34,824 nt of DNA. Origin: Anaerolineae bacterium. GTDB taxonomy: Bacteria > Chloroflexota > Anaerolineae > Anaerolineales > DRMV01. Location of the stretch: positions 9,984-44,807 of the forward strand of contig DUEP01000011.1 in NCBI GenBank assembly GCA_011176535.1, written 5' to 3'. Within the stretch, counting starts at the first letter, position 1. Each line of letters opens with the position of its first letter. Shown one piece after another: positions 24,583 through 31,935 of this stretch. The translations under genes and the position numbers were made by a program. The notes beneath the pieces are model-generated. The model ran no database searches, was not told the origin of the DNA, and saw only the letters and a program-made list of their open reading frames with translations.

Positions 24583-24948
24583 ATGGCGACGGCTTGGGTG
24601 GTCGACGACGACCGTGAGATGTGCGAGGCTATGGGGTTGATGCTGCGCTTGTTGGGCTACGCGCCTCGCGCCTTTTTCGATGCCCGCAGCGCAGCTAAAG
24701 CCTTGTTGGCCGGGGAACGCCCGGATCTGGTCCTGCTCGATCTCAACATGCCCGAGGTGGGCGGCGATGACCTGCTGGAATTCATCCGCAGTCGTCAGCG
24801 CTGGCAGAACATCCCTGTGGTCATGTTGACTTCCGAATTCGCTGAAACCGAACAGGCGCGCCTGTTGCAGTTGGGTGCCAATGGGTATTTGACGAAGCCG
24901 GTGACGCTGGAAGAACTGCAAGATGTCTTATCTCAACTTTTTCGTTAG
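24583..24948 (+). CDS. CheY-like single-domain response regulator
   Basis: A 121-residue stand-alone receiver domain. It has the acidic cluster VVDDDRE, the phospho-acceptor Asp in LVLLDLNMPEVGG, the switch Thr in VVMLTSE and the conserved Lys in YLTKPVTLEEL. There is no output domain and no histidine kinase gene nearby, so its partner lies elsewhere. Two starts are possible: GTG at 24574, overlapping the uvrC stop, and ATG at 24583. GGAG at 24571-24574 is well placed for the ATG, which is chosen. Its stop codon overlaps the Shine-Dalgarno of the next gene. Confidence 0.88.
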   Translation: MATAWVVDDDREMCEAMGLMLRLLGYAPRAFFDARSAAKALLAGERPDLVLLDLNMPEVGGDDLLEFIRSRQRWQNIPVVMLTSEFAETEQARLLQLGANGYLTKPVTLEELQDVLSQLFR

Positions 24949-24957
24949 GAGGACGGC

Positions 24958-25110
24958 ATGGCCAAGAAGAAAGCCAAGAAGCGTAACCCGCAAAAGCAGA
25001 CCAAGCCCCGCATGACGGCCCGCGAGCGGGCCATGCGCCGGCAGCAGATCATCTTCGGGGTGATCGGCTTGCTGATCATCCTCTCCTTTGTGGTGACCCT
25101 GGTGCGCTAA
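24958..25110 (+). CDS. Small membrane protein, 50 residues
   Basis: A short ORF with a very good ribosome site: AGGAGG at 24947-24952, five bases before the ATG. The N-terminal half is strongly basic (MAKKKAKKRNPQKQ, then RMTARERAMRRQQ). The C-terminal half is one hydrophobic helix (IIFGVIGLLIILSFVVTLV) ending in Arg. It would sit in the membrane with the basic tail in the cytoplasm, free to touch RNA, DNA or ribosomes. I do not recognise a named family. Its position between a receiver gene and a cell-wall gene, with tight spacing, suggests co-expression with one of them. Confidence 0.8.
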   Translation: MAKKKAKKRNPQKQTKPRMTARERAMRRQQIIFGVIGLLIILSFVVTLVR

Positions 25111-25134
25111 GGTGCCCCCTGGCTGCTCTGCCGG

Positions 25135-26400
25135 GTGGAGGATATGGGCGAACGCTGGCGAAAAGGGTTGCCCTACCTCGGGTTGTTGTGGGCCCTGGTG
25201 GGAGGAGGGCTGTTGCTGCTGTGGAGTTGGCTTCCGCCGCCGGCGCCCCCAGCCGAGGCGGAGCCCACGGCCTGGGTGCGGGTCTGGGCCGATGGGCAGG
25301 CGCGTCTGGCGCCGCAGCGCTCCCCCTTCCCGGCGGATGTGGTGGCGGCGGGCGGCGCGCCGCTGTTCTCCGGCGACCGGGTGCGCTGCGACGGTCGCCT
25401 GGTGGACCCCTTTGCGCCCCAGGATTGCGCCGTGCTGCAGGTGGTGCGGGCGGAGCCGATGCGCCTTTACACGCCCAACGGCCCGCGGGAGGTGTTCACC
25501 ACCGCCGCCACGGTGGGCCAGGCGGCCTGGGAGGCCGGCTGGCGCTGGCGGGTGAACGCCGTGTTCTTCCCCTCCACGATCACCCCTCACGCCTGGGCCT
25601 CGGCGGTGCGTTACCGGCCCTCGCGGGCGGTGACGGTGCGCACGCCCCAGGGCGAGGCGCAACTGTGGAGCGCCGCGGCCACGGTGGGCCAGGCCCTCGC
25701 CGAAGGCGGCATGGCGTTGACCGGGCTGGATTTGAGCAACCCGCTGCCCGACGCCCCGCTGGCCGAAGAGGAACCGAATGTGGAGGTGGTGCAGGTTCGG
25801 GAGGAGGTGCTCTTAGAACAGCGCCCCCTGGCCTATGAGGTGCGCTACGAGGCGGTGCCCGACCTGGAAATTGACCACATGAAGGTGGTGCAGGAGGGGG
25901 CGTTGGGGATCGAGGTGCGGCGGGTGCGGGTGCGCTACGAAAACGGCAAAGAGGTTGCCCGGCAGGTCGAGGCGACCTGGGTGGCCCGGCCTCCGCAAGA
26001 CCGCATCATCGGCTACGGCACGAAAATCGTCATTCGCACTTTGGATACCCCTGCCGGGCCCATCCGCTACTGGCGGGCGGTGCGGGTCTATGCCACTTCG
26101 TACTCCCCCTGCCGCCTGGGAACCGGGTATTGCAATGACATCACGGCCAGCGGCCGCGTGCTGCACAAGGGCATCGTGGCTGTGGTGCGTTCCTGGTTCT
26201 ATGCGATGAACGGTATGCAGGTGTATGTTCCGGGTTACGGAGTGGGCGTCATTGGCGACATCGGCGGCGGGATTCCGGGGCGCCCCTGGATCGACCTGGG
26301 GTACGATGACGACAATTATGTGTCCTGGCACCAGTGGGTTATGGTGTATTTTCTCGCCCCGCCCCCTCCACCGGAGAACATCCTATGGATTCTGCCTTGA
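25135..26400 (+). CDS. YabE-like protein with DUF348, G5 and 3D domains
   Basis: A 421-residue exported or membrane-anchored protein. A signal-anchor helix (LLWALVGGGLLLLWSWL) lies near residues 18-34. Two DUF348-like repeats follow (the second around VTVRTPQGEAQLWSAAATVG), then a G5-like domain (about 220-305). The C-terminal 3D domain has YATSYSPCR, NDITASGR, VIGDIGGGIPGRPWIDLGY and the closing strand WVMVYF, with the three conserved Asp residues visible. 3D domains are linked to peptidoglycan lytic transglycosylase action. The neighbour rsmA matches the yabE-ksgA and rpfB-ksgA pairing known in Firmicutes and Actinobacteria. Start choice is weak: GTG 25135 has no clear Shine-Dalgarno, and ATG 25144 has GGAGG only two bases away. 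Confidence 0.86.
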   Translation: MEDMGERWRKGLPYLGLLWALVGGGLLLLWSWLPPPAPPAEAEPTAWVRVWADGQARLAPQRSPFPADVVAAGGAPLFSGDRVRCDGRLVDPFAPQDCAVLQVVRAEPMRLYTPNGPREVFTTAATVGQAAWEAGWRWRVNAVFFPSTITPHAWASAVRYRPSRAVTVRTPQGEAQLWSAAATVGQALAEGGMALTGLDLSNPLPDAPLAEEEPNVEVVQVREEVLLEQRPLAYEVRYEAVPDLEIDHMKVVQEGALGIEVRRVRVRYENGKEVARQVEATWVARPPQDRIIGYGTKIVIRTLDTPAGPIRYWRAVRVYATSYSPCRLGTGYCNDITASGRVLHKGIVAVVRSWFYAMNGMQVYVPGYGVGVIGDIGGGIPGRPWIDLGYDDDNYVSWHQWVMVYFLAPPPPPENILWILP

Positions 26401-27242
26401 ATGTCCCCCAGTTGTTGCGTCAGTACGGCCTGACGCCGGACAAGCGCCTGGGGCAGCATTTTCTGGTGGACCCTGTGGCGTTGGGCCGCATTGTGGAGGC
26501 GGCGGACCTGTCCCCCCGGGCTCAGGTGCTGGAAGTGGGGCCGGGTGTGGGCAGTTTGACCGTGGCCTTGGCGCCGCATTGCCGTCGGCTGGTGGCGGTG
26601 GAGGTGGACCCGCGTTTCCGCCTGGTGTTGGAGCGGGTGCTGCATCCCTACCCCCATGTGGAGGTGATCTTCGGCGACATCCTGGCCCAGGACCCGGCGG
26701 CGCTGATGGGGGATGAGCCGTACCTGGTGGTAGCCAATCTGCCCTATTACATCACCGGGGCGGTGGTGCGCCACCTGCTCACCGCGCGCCGACGGCCCCG
26801 GCGCATGGTGCTCACCGTGCAGCGTGAGGTGGCGGCGCGGATCACGGCCACGCCCGGGCAGATGAGCCTGCTCAGCGTGAGTGTCCAGGTGTTCGGAGAA
26901 CCGCGCGTGGTGGCGCGCGTCCCTCGCGGAGCGTTTTACCCCTTGCCCGAGGTGGAATCGGCGGTGGTGCGGGTGGAGATGTATCCCGAGCCGCGCGTGC
27001 CCGAGGCGCAGTTGCCCGTGTTCTTTCGCGTGGCCCGGGCGGGGTTCGCCCAACGGCGGAAGAACCTGCGCAATGCCCTCAGCGCGGGGCTGGGCCTGAC
27101 GAAGCAGGAGGTCGAGGCAGTGCTTCGTCAGGCGGCCATCGAGCCTACCCGTCGGGCGGAGAGCCTGAACATGGAGGAATGGCAGCGCCTGACGGCTTTG
27201 TTTGTGCAACGGCTGGTGGGGGAGGGCAAGGCTAAGGGGTAG
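26385..27242 (+). CDS. rsmA: 16S rRNA dimethyladenosine transferase RsmA/KsgA
   Basis: RsmA dimethylates two neighbouring adenosines in the 3'-terminal hairpin of 16S rRNA during 30S maturation. The 285-residue protein has KRLGQHFLVDP near the N-terminus, the SAM-binding VLEVGPGVGSLT, an acidic AVEVDPRF, the catalytic VVANLPYYITG (NLPY motif), and the C-terminal RAGFAQRRKNLRNALS helical region. The ATG at 26385 overlaps the end of the YabE-like gene by 16 bases and has GGAG nine bases upstream. The upstream in-frame extension to 26334 lacks any ribosome site. Its 3' end overlaps the convergent GT2 gene by 11 bases. Confidence 0.95.
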   Translation: MDSALNVPQLLRQYGLTPDKRLGQHFLVDPVALGRIVEAADLSPRAQVLEVGPGVGSLTVALAPHCRRLVAVEVDPRFRLVLERVLHPYPHVEVIFGDILAQDPAALMGDEPYLVVANLPYYITGAVVRHLLTARRRPRRMVLTVQREVAARITATPGQMSLLSVSVQVFGEPRVVARVPRGAFYPLPEVESAVVRVEMYPEPRVPEAQLPVFFRVARAGFAQRRKNLRNALSAGLGLTKQEVEAVLRQAAIEPTRRAESLNMEEWQRLTALFVQRLVGEGKAKG

Positions 27243-27963
27243 GGCGACGGAGATCGCGGTAGGCTCGCCTCAGTTGCCACACCCGGAAGGCGGCCTCGAT
27301 TTGGATGCGCAGCGTCATTTTGGATTCCCCCCAGCGGCGGTCGGCAAAGTAAATGGGCACCTCGGCCACCCGCAGGCCCAGCAGATGGGCCAGGTAGGCC
27401 AGTTCTACCTGGAACACATACCCTGTCGAGCGGACGCGCGCTAAGGGGAGACGCTCCAGGGCCTGGCGGCGATACAGGCGATATCCGCCGGTGACATCGC
27501 GGATGGGCAGGTTAAGGATGGTACGGGCATAAAAATTGCCAAAGGCCGAAAGGGCTTTGCGCCAGAAGGGCCAGCGTTCGTCCACACCGCCTCCCGGTAC
27601 ATACCGGGAACCGATGACCAAATCGTAACCCTCTTGCAGGGTGTGCCACATCACCGGCAGGCGCTCCGGAGGATGGGAAAAGTCGGCGTCCATTTCGCCC
27701 ACGGCTTCGGCGCCCCAGTCCAGCGCGCGGCGAAAGCCGGCCAGATAGGCCGGCCCCAGCCCGCCTTTGCGGGTGCGATGGAGAACCTCGAGGCGTCCCA
27801 GATGCCGGGCTTTGAGGGCTTCGGCGATCTCGCCGGTGCCGTCGGGGCTGTTGTCGTCCACCACCAGCACGCGCAGCGGCAGGTCTAAAGCGAACAAAGC
27901 GGAGACCAACCGGGGGAGGTTCTCCGCTTCGTTGTAGGTCGGAAGCACGATGACCAGACTCAA
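27232..27963 (-). CDS. DPM1-like polyprenol monophosphomannose synthase (GT2)
   Basis: A 243-residue GT-A enzyme close in pattern to eukaryotic DPM1 and actinobacterial Ppm1: IVLPTYNEAENLPRLV, LVVDDNSPDGTGEIAE, the KGGLGPAYLAGF loop, the metal-binding EMDADFSHPPE, VIGSRYVPGGG, and the RDVTGGYRLYRRQAL segment. It would transfer mannose (or glucose) from a nucleotide sugar to polyprenyl phosphate. No membrane helix is present. This is the last gene of the minus-strand signalling operon. Its ATG overlaps the stop of the receiver gene by four bases (27960-27963), so it is co-translated with that gene. Its 3' end overlaps rsmA. Confidence 0.88.
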   Translation of the reverse strand: MSLVIVLPTYNEAENLPRLVSALFALDLPLRVLVVDDNSPDGTGEIAEALKARHLGRLEVLHRTRKGGLGPAYLAGFRRALDWGAEAVGEMDADFSHPPERLPVMWHTLQEGYDLVIGSRYVPGGGVDERWPFWRKALSAFGNFYARTILNLPIRDVTGGYRLYRRQALERLPLARVRSTGYVFQVELAYLAHLLGLRVAEVPIYFADRRWGESKMTLRIQIEAAFRVWQLRRAYRDLRRPTP

Positions 27964-28841
27964 GCTGTTGAACCTTTTTGGGGGGTACCGCCCAGGGCGG
28001 CCTTGAGGGCTTCGAGGGAGGAGAAGGGGCCTTGAGTGGGGTCCAGGGTGGTGATGCGGGCGCTGAGTTTGTGGGGGCCGAAGTTGCCCGCCTCACGGTC
28101 TTGCAGGGGGTAGAAGTAGTCAATGGATTGCGTCAGCCGCTCACGGATGCGCGTTTCCAGATTAGGGAGACGGTCTGGGGTGGAGATGATGATGAAATCG
28201 GTGGCCGAGAGATGGCCGAGGAAGTCGTCTTTGTTCCCCATATCCCGCACCGCGTTTTGGAGCATCAAGGTGATGGCGCGGAGCACATCGTCGGCGGCGA
28301 TGAAGCCATAGCGGTCGCGGAAGACATCCAGGTGGCGCAGCGCGACGCCGATGAGCGCCCAGGGCTGATCGCTTTCCAGGGTCATCTGCAGGCGCTCATC
28401 CACCACCGGCCCCTCGGGGAGGTTGGTCACCGGGTTGGCCAGGGGGCCCATGCGGGCGCGGCGCAACGCATTGCGCACCCGCAAACGGAGTTCCTGCAGG
28501 TCGAAGGGCTTGGTGATGTAGTCGTCGGCCCCCAGTTCCAGCCCGTGCAGGCGGTCGGCGCGTTCGCGTTTCTCGGTGAGAAAGATGATGGGGATGCGGG
28601 CTGTGTGGATGTTTTGGCGCAGGCGCCTGGCGACCTCGAAGCCGTCAATGTCCGGCAGGCGAATGTCCAGGATGACTAAGTCTGGATGGGCTATCTGGCA
28701 CAGCCGGATGCCGTCTTCACCCCAGTTCGCCGTCTGCACCTCGTAGCCCTGCACCTGGAAGTAGGCCATCAGCATATCAGCCACATCCAGGTCGTCTTCG
28801 ATGATCAGCAGTTTGGCTGGGGTCTTTGCTGGGATGTCCAT
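27960..28841 (-). CDS. Response regulator with degenerate GGDEF-like output
   Basis: A 293-residue protein. Residues 8-125 are a complete receiver: IIEDD (13-17), phospho-acceptor Asp59 in LVILDIRLPDIDG, Thr89, and Lys111 in DDYITKPFDL. The rest has the outline of a GGDEF domain but not its chemistry. The entry motif reads NPVTNLPEGPVVDERL instead of DPLTGLPNR. A FRDRYGFIAADDVLRAI helix follows, and the active-site position reads LSATDFIII where GGDEF is expected. It is therefore unlikely to make cyclic di-GMP, but it could bind a nucleotide or act as a dimer switch. It lies 21 bases after the V4R gene and overlaps the DPM1-like gene. Confidence 0.85.
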   Translation of the reverse strand: MDIPAKTPAKLLIIEDDLDVADMLMAYFQVQGYEVQTANWGEDGIRLCQIAHPDLVILDIRLPDIDGFEVARRLRQNIHTARIPIIFLTEKRERADRLHGLELGADDYITKPFDLQELRLRVRNALRRARMGPLANPVTNLPEGPVVDERLQMTLESDQPWALIGVALRHLDVFRDRYGFIAADDVLRAITLMLQNAVRDMGNKDDFLGHLSATDFIIISTPDRLPNLETRIRERLTQSIDYFYPLQDREAGNFGPHKLSARITTLDPTQGPFSSLEALKAALGGTPQKGSTA

Positions 28842-28862
28842 GGGCCTACGCCTTCGGAAGGG

Positions 28863-29501
28863 TTAACTGAGAGGTTCTTTGTGAATGATGAATTCGCAGA
28901 CATCATCGCCTTTGGCAATGCACTTGGATTCATCCACGCGGAATTCGCTTCCACCGGAGACCCATTTCAGACCTTCCTGGAGCAGGCCCACGGCCATGAA
29001 GCATACCGGCTTATCGGAGGTGCCATGGCGTCCCCAGCAGACCGGGCAGCGGTGGATGGTGTACACGTACACGTGTTCTTGCTCTTCCACTGTGGATATT
29101 TGGTCGCTGAACTGGCTGAAGATTTTGGCCATGGCCGAGAGGCCGATGCGCAATTTGGCTTGGAGAGGTAGTACTTTGAAGGCTAGATCCCCCACGCCAG
29201 CTAGCGCGCCGAAATTGCGCAGACCTTCAGAGAAAGCCGCTCGCCCTGCTCGCAGGGCCAATGCCCGGCCTCCGCGCGGGCCGTACATCTCTTCCAGCGC
29301 CAGGTTGAGGGCCGAGAAGTCGGCGAAGTCAAAGGCTTTCTCTAAGTTGTCCGGTGGAAGATCATCGATGAGATGGGAAAGATGGGCCAGGTTGAGGATG
29401 GCCTTGAGGCCGTTAGGGCCCATCACCTCTTCCAGAGCCTCCAGAGTGATCCGGGCGATTTTGTTGGGGTAGTACAAACCGCTTTTGGGGATGGGGTCCA
29501 T
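28863..29501 (-). CDS. V4R-domain protein with Cys-rich ligand site
   Basis: A 212-residue protein with an N-terminal helical half and a C-terminal V4R (4-vinyl reductase-like) domain. The V4R signs are the strand VYVYTIHRCPVCWGR (His150, Cys152, Cys155), Cys167 in DKPVCFMAVG, and the closing SKCIAKGDDVCEFIIHKEP (Cys194, Cys202). V4R domains bind small hydrophobic molecules or metal and occur in XylR/PoxR-type sensors and in bacteriochlorophyll biosynthesis. They are related to Bet3-type subunits of the eukaryotic TRAPP complex. The Cys cluster could bind zinc or a cofactor. The gene lies 14 bases after the roadblock gene and 21 before the receiver gene, so it is probably the sensor of this operon. 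The ligand is unknown. Confidence 0.87.
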   Translation of the reverse strand: MDPIPKSGLYYPNKIARITLEALEEVMGPNGLKAILNLAHLSHLIDDLPPDNLEKAFDFADFSALNLALEEMYGPRGGRALALRAGRAAFSEGLRNFGALAGVGDLAFKVLPLQAKLRIGLSAMAKIFSQFSDQISTVEEQEHVYVYTIHRCPVCWGRHGTSDKPVCFMAVGLLQEGLKWVSGGSEFRVDESKCIAKGDDVCEFIIHKEPLS

Positions 29502-29515
29502 GGTTCCCTGCCCTT

Positions 29516-29887
29516 TTAGATGAATTTGGCGATATCTTCGGCTGCTCGGCGCATGTCGAGGAAAATCAGGCCCAACTTGGCCTGGTCGCGGGCCAAAGCG
29601 GTGAGCACGGCCTCTTCTCCGATGGCCATCAGCACGACATAGCCGTTCTGGCCTTTGATGAAAACCTGCTCCAGCGCGCCCCGTCCGAGTTCCGAGGCGA
29701 TGCGTTCGCCCAGGCTCAGCATGGCGGCCGACATCGCGGACACGCGGTCTTCTTCGATGCCCTGGGGCAGGGCCGAGGCAATGGTGAGGCCGTCAACGCT
29801 CACCACGGCCGAGGCTTCAATGTCGGGCGAAGAAGCCTGTAATTCACGCAGGCGGTCAACCAGTTGTTGAGTGCGGGATTTGGCCAA
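29516..29887 (-). CDS. Roadblock/LC7-domain protein
   Basis: A 123-residue single-domain protein of the roadblock/LC7 fold: a long N-terminal helix (TQQLVDRLRELQ), strand SAVVSVDGLTIASAL, the helix VSAMSAAMLSLGERIASEL, and strands QVFIKGQNGYVVLMAIG and VLTALARDQAKLG. Bacterial relatives such as MglB regulate small Ras-like GTPases, but no GTPase gene is present in the window. I place the start at TTG 29887: a perfect AAGGAGG lies six bases upstream, while the in-frame codons further upstream have no ribosome site and run into the promoter. It is the first gene of the operon with V4R, the receiver and the DPM1-like enzyme. Confidence 0.88.
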   Translation of the reverse strand: MAKSRTQQLVDRLRELQASSPDIEASAVVSVDGLTIASALPQGIEEDRVSAMSAAMLSLGERIASELGRGALEQVFIKGQNGYVVLMAIGEEAVLTALARDQAKLGLIFLDMRRAAEDIAKFI

Positions 29888-29945
29888 GGCTTCCCTCCTT
29901 AGGTGAAGCATGCGTGGGAACATGTGCAGCAGCAGGGCTGGCTCA

Positions 29946-29974
29946 AATGTAGCACAACCACAGTTAACTGTCAA
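29946..29974 (-). promoter_or_regulatory. Consensus promoter of the roadblock-V4R operon
   Basis: On the minus strand there is -35 TTGACA (29974-29969), a 17-base spacer and -10 TACATT (29951-29946). Start is expected near 29939, giving a leader of about 50 bases. A GTTAAC palindrome sits directly after the -35. Confidence 0.85.
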
Positions 29975-30009
29975 GTTGGAAAGGTTGTAAGGTCGATGGC
30001 AGAGGAACC

Positions 30010-30038
30010 TTGACCCCTTCCTTGCCTCAGGCTACAAT
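30010..30038 (+). promoter_or_regulatory. Promoter of ffh
   Basis: -35 TTGACC (30010-30015), a 17-base spacer and -10 TACAAT (30033-30038). The predicted leader is about 35 bases. It is divergent from the roadblock promoter only 36 bases away. Confidence 0.85.
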
Positions 30039-30079
30039 CGAAGGGTCGAAGCAGGCCACTTTGTGCGTTGAGGGATGAC

Positions 30080-31399
30080 ATGTTTGACACTTTGACCGAA
30101 CGGTTGAACACGGTTTTTCAGAATTTGCGCCGCCGGGGGAAACTCTCCGAGCAGGATGTGGATGCGGCTTTGCGCGAGGTGCGCCTGGCGCTGCTGGAAG
30201 CCGATGTGCATTACAAGGTGGTCAAGGATTTCCTCGCTCGGGTGCGCGAACGGGCCATCGGGCGTGAGGTGAGCCGGGCGTTGAACCCCGCCCAGCAGGT
30301 GGTCAAAATCGTCAACGAAGAACTCATCGCCACGCTGGGAGATGCCGCCCCGTTGAACCTCAAAGGCCCTCGCCCCCGGGTGGTGATGCTGGTAGGGTTG
30401 CAGGGCTCAGGCAAGACCACCACGGCGGCCAAACTGGCTTTGCGCTTGAAGCAGCAGGGGCAGCGGGTGTTGCTGGTGGCGGCCGACCCCTACCGCCCGG
30501 CGGCCGTGCAGCAGTTGCAGACCCTGGGCCAACAGTTGGATGTCCCTGTGTACCATGAAGGGGGGACGCCGCCGCCGGAGTTGGCCGCCCGCGCCCGGGA
30601 AAAGGCCGCTCAGGGGGGCTTTGATACCGTCATCGTGGACACGGCGGGCCGCTCCCAGTTGGATGAGGCGCTGATGGACGAAATCCGCGCCATGGCCGAG
30701 CGGGTTCAGCCCAGCGAGGTGTTGTTGGTGGTCGACGCCATGGTGGGCCAGGAGGCGGTACGGGTGGCCGAAAGTTTTCGCGACGCCGTGCCCCTCACCG
30801 GGCTGGTGCTCACCAAGATGGATGGCGATGCCCGGGGCGGCGCAGCCATTTCCATCCGTTCGGTCACCGGCGTGCCCATCAAACTGTTGGGCACCGGGGA
30901 GCGGGTTGAGGATTTGGAGGTGTACGATCCCGCGCGTCTGGCCTCGCGCATCCTGGGGATGGGCGATGTGCTGGGGCTGATCGAGCGCGCCGAGCAGGCC
31001 CTGGACGCCGAAGAGGCGGCCCGCCAGGCCGAACGGATGCTTTCGGGCGAGTTCACCCTGGAGGATTTTGCCGTTCAGTTGCGTCAGTTGCGTCGTCTGG
31101 GCTCCCTGGGGCAGATTCTGGAGATGCTCCCCGGCCAGTGGGGAAAGGCCGCGCGCCAGATTTCGCCCCAGGAAGCCGAACGCCAATTGAAGCGGGTGGA
31201 AGCCATCCTGAACTCCATGACCCCTGAGGAGCGCCGACACCCCGACATCCTCAACGCCAGCCGGAGGCGCCGCATCGCTCGCGGTTCCGGCACCACGGTA
31301 GAGGAAGTGAACCGTTTGATGAAGCAATATCGGGAGATGCGTCGCTTGATGAAGCATCTCAAGAAGACGGGGCTCCGAGGCTTTCCGGGCCTGTTCTAA
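30080..31399 (+). CDS. ffh: Signal recognition particle protein Ffh
   Basis: Ffh is the GTPase of the signal recognition particle. With the 4.5S RNA it delivers nascent membrane proteins to FtsY. The 439-residue protein has the N domain (residues 1-90), the G domain with GLQGSGKTTTAAKLA (about 104-118), VDTAGR, TKMDGDARGG and the closing GTGERVEDLE. The C-terminal M domain (from about 295) has the RNA-binding MTPEERRHPDILNASRRRRI segment and a short Met/Lys tail. Length is normal. The ATG at 30080 follows GAGGG by five bases. The TTG at 30068, which would add four residues, is less likely. The cognate SRP RNA is encoded at 4717-4837 in the same window. Confidence 0.96.
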   Translation: MFDTLTERLNTVFQNLRRRGKLSEQDVDAALREVRLALLEADVHYKVVKDFLARVRERAIGREVSRALNPAQQVVKIVNEELIATLGDAAPLNLKGPRPRVVMLVGLQGSGKTTTAAKLALRLKQQGQRVLLVAADPYRPAAVQQLQTLGQQLDVPVYHEGGTPPPELAARAREKAAQGGFDTVIVDTAGRSQLDEALMDEIRAMAERVQPSEVLLVVDAMVGQEAVRVAESFRDAVPLTGLVLTKMDGDARGGAAISIRSVTGVPIKLLGTGERVEDLEVYDPARLASRILGMGDVLGLIERAEQALDAEEAARQAERMLSGEFTLEDFAVQLRQLRRLGSLGQILEMLPGQWGKAARQISPQEAERQLKRVEAILNSMTPEERRHPDILNASRRRRIARGSGTTVEEVNRLMKQYREMRRLMKHLKKTGLRGFPGLF

Positions 31400-31421
31400 C
31401 ACCGAGGGCGGCGGTTTCCCT

Positions 31422-31450
31422 TTGCAAGTTAGGGGGCTTTAAGGTAAAAT
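31422..31450 (+). promoter_or_regulatory. Promoter of the rpsP operon
   Basis: -35 TTGCAA (31422-31427), a 17-base spacer and -10 TAAAAT (31445-31450). Transcription would start near 31457, leaving a leader of about 105 bases before rpsP, so rpsP can be made independently of ffh. Confidence 0.75.
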
Positions 31451-31471
31451 AGACCGCCGTGAATACCGCAA

Positions 31472-31519
31472 CCTGCGGGCGGCCGACGGTTCCTTCCCCG
31501 TCTCCCTCTCCCCCGCAGG
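31472..31519 (+). promoter_or_regulatory. Hairpin in the rpsP leader
   Basis: CCTGCGGG (31472-31479) pairs perfectly with CCCGCAGG (31512-31519) across a 32-base, C/T-rich loop. An alternative stem pairs CCGCC (31454-31458) with GGGCGG (31477-31482). Mutually exclusive stems in a ribosomal-protein leader could serve feedback control. No known leader motif is recognised. Confidence 0.4.
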
Positions 31520-31562
31520 CCAGCGAGAATTGGTTGAACCCTTGGAAGGAGAGGAAAACCTT

Positions 31563-31910
31563 ATGGTCCGTATTCGTTTACGCCGCGTAGGTGCGCGAAA
31601 TCAGCCGAGTTATCGGATTGTGGCAGCCCCGCAGGGCGCCAAGCGCGATGGGAAGTTCCTGGAGATTTTGGGGCATTACAACCCTCGCACCAATCCGCCG
31701 ACCGTGGTGCTGAAGGAAGACCGGGTGTACGACTGGCTGAGCAAGGGCGCCCAGCCCTCGGAGTCGGTGGAAAAGATTTTCCGGATGATCGGCTTCCATG
31801 AGCGCTATGAGCGTTTCAAGCGGGGCGAGCCGGTAGAGAAGTTGCTCGAGGAAGCCGCTGCGGCCCAGGCCAAGTTCCAGGCCAACCCCAAGACCACTCA
31901 GGTGGGGTGA
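31563..31910 (+). CDS. rpsP: 30S ribosomal protein S16
   Basis: A 115-residue ribosomal protein that binds the 5' domain of 16S rRNA. The N-terminus MVRIRLRRVGARNQPSYRIV and the block GKFLEILGHYNP are diagnostic of S16. The C-terminal 35 residues (KLLEEAAAAQAKFQANPKT) are a Lys/Ala-rich extension found in many longer S16 forms. The ATG at 31563 has a long AAGGAGAGG site about ten bases upstream. An in-frame TTG at 31530 lies before that site and is rejected. The gene is followed after 25 bases by khpA, as in many bacteria. Confidence 0.96.
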   Translation: MVRIRLRRVGARNQPSYRIVAAPQGAKRDGKFLEILGHYNPRTNPPTVVLKEDRVYDWLSKGAQPSESVEKIFRMIGFHERYERFKRGEPVEKLLEEAAAAQAKFQANPKTTQVG

Positions 31911-31935
31911 TGGGGCGTCGAGCAAGGAGAATCCT

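Noticed and set aside
29888-29974. 29-residue N-terminal extension of the roadblock protein
   Set aside because: It overlaps the promoter, while the TTG at 29887 has a perfect AAGGAGG six bases upstream.
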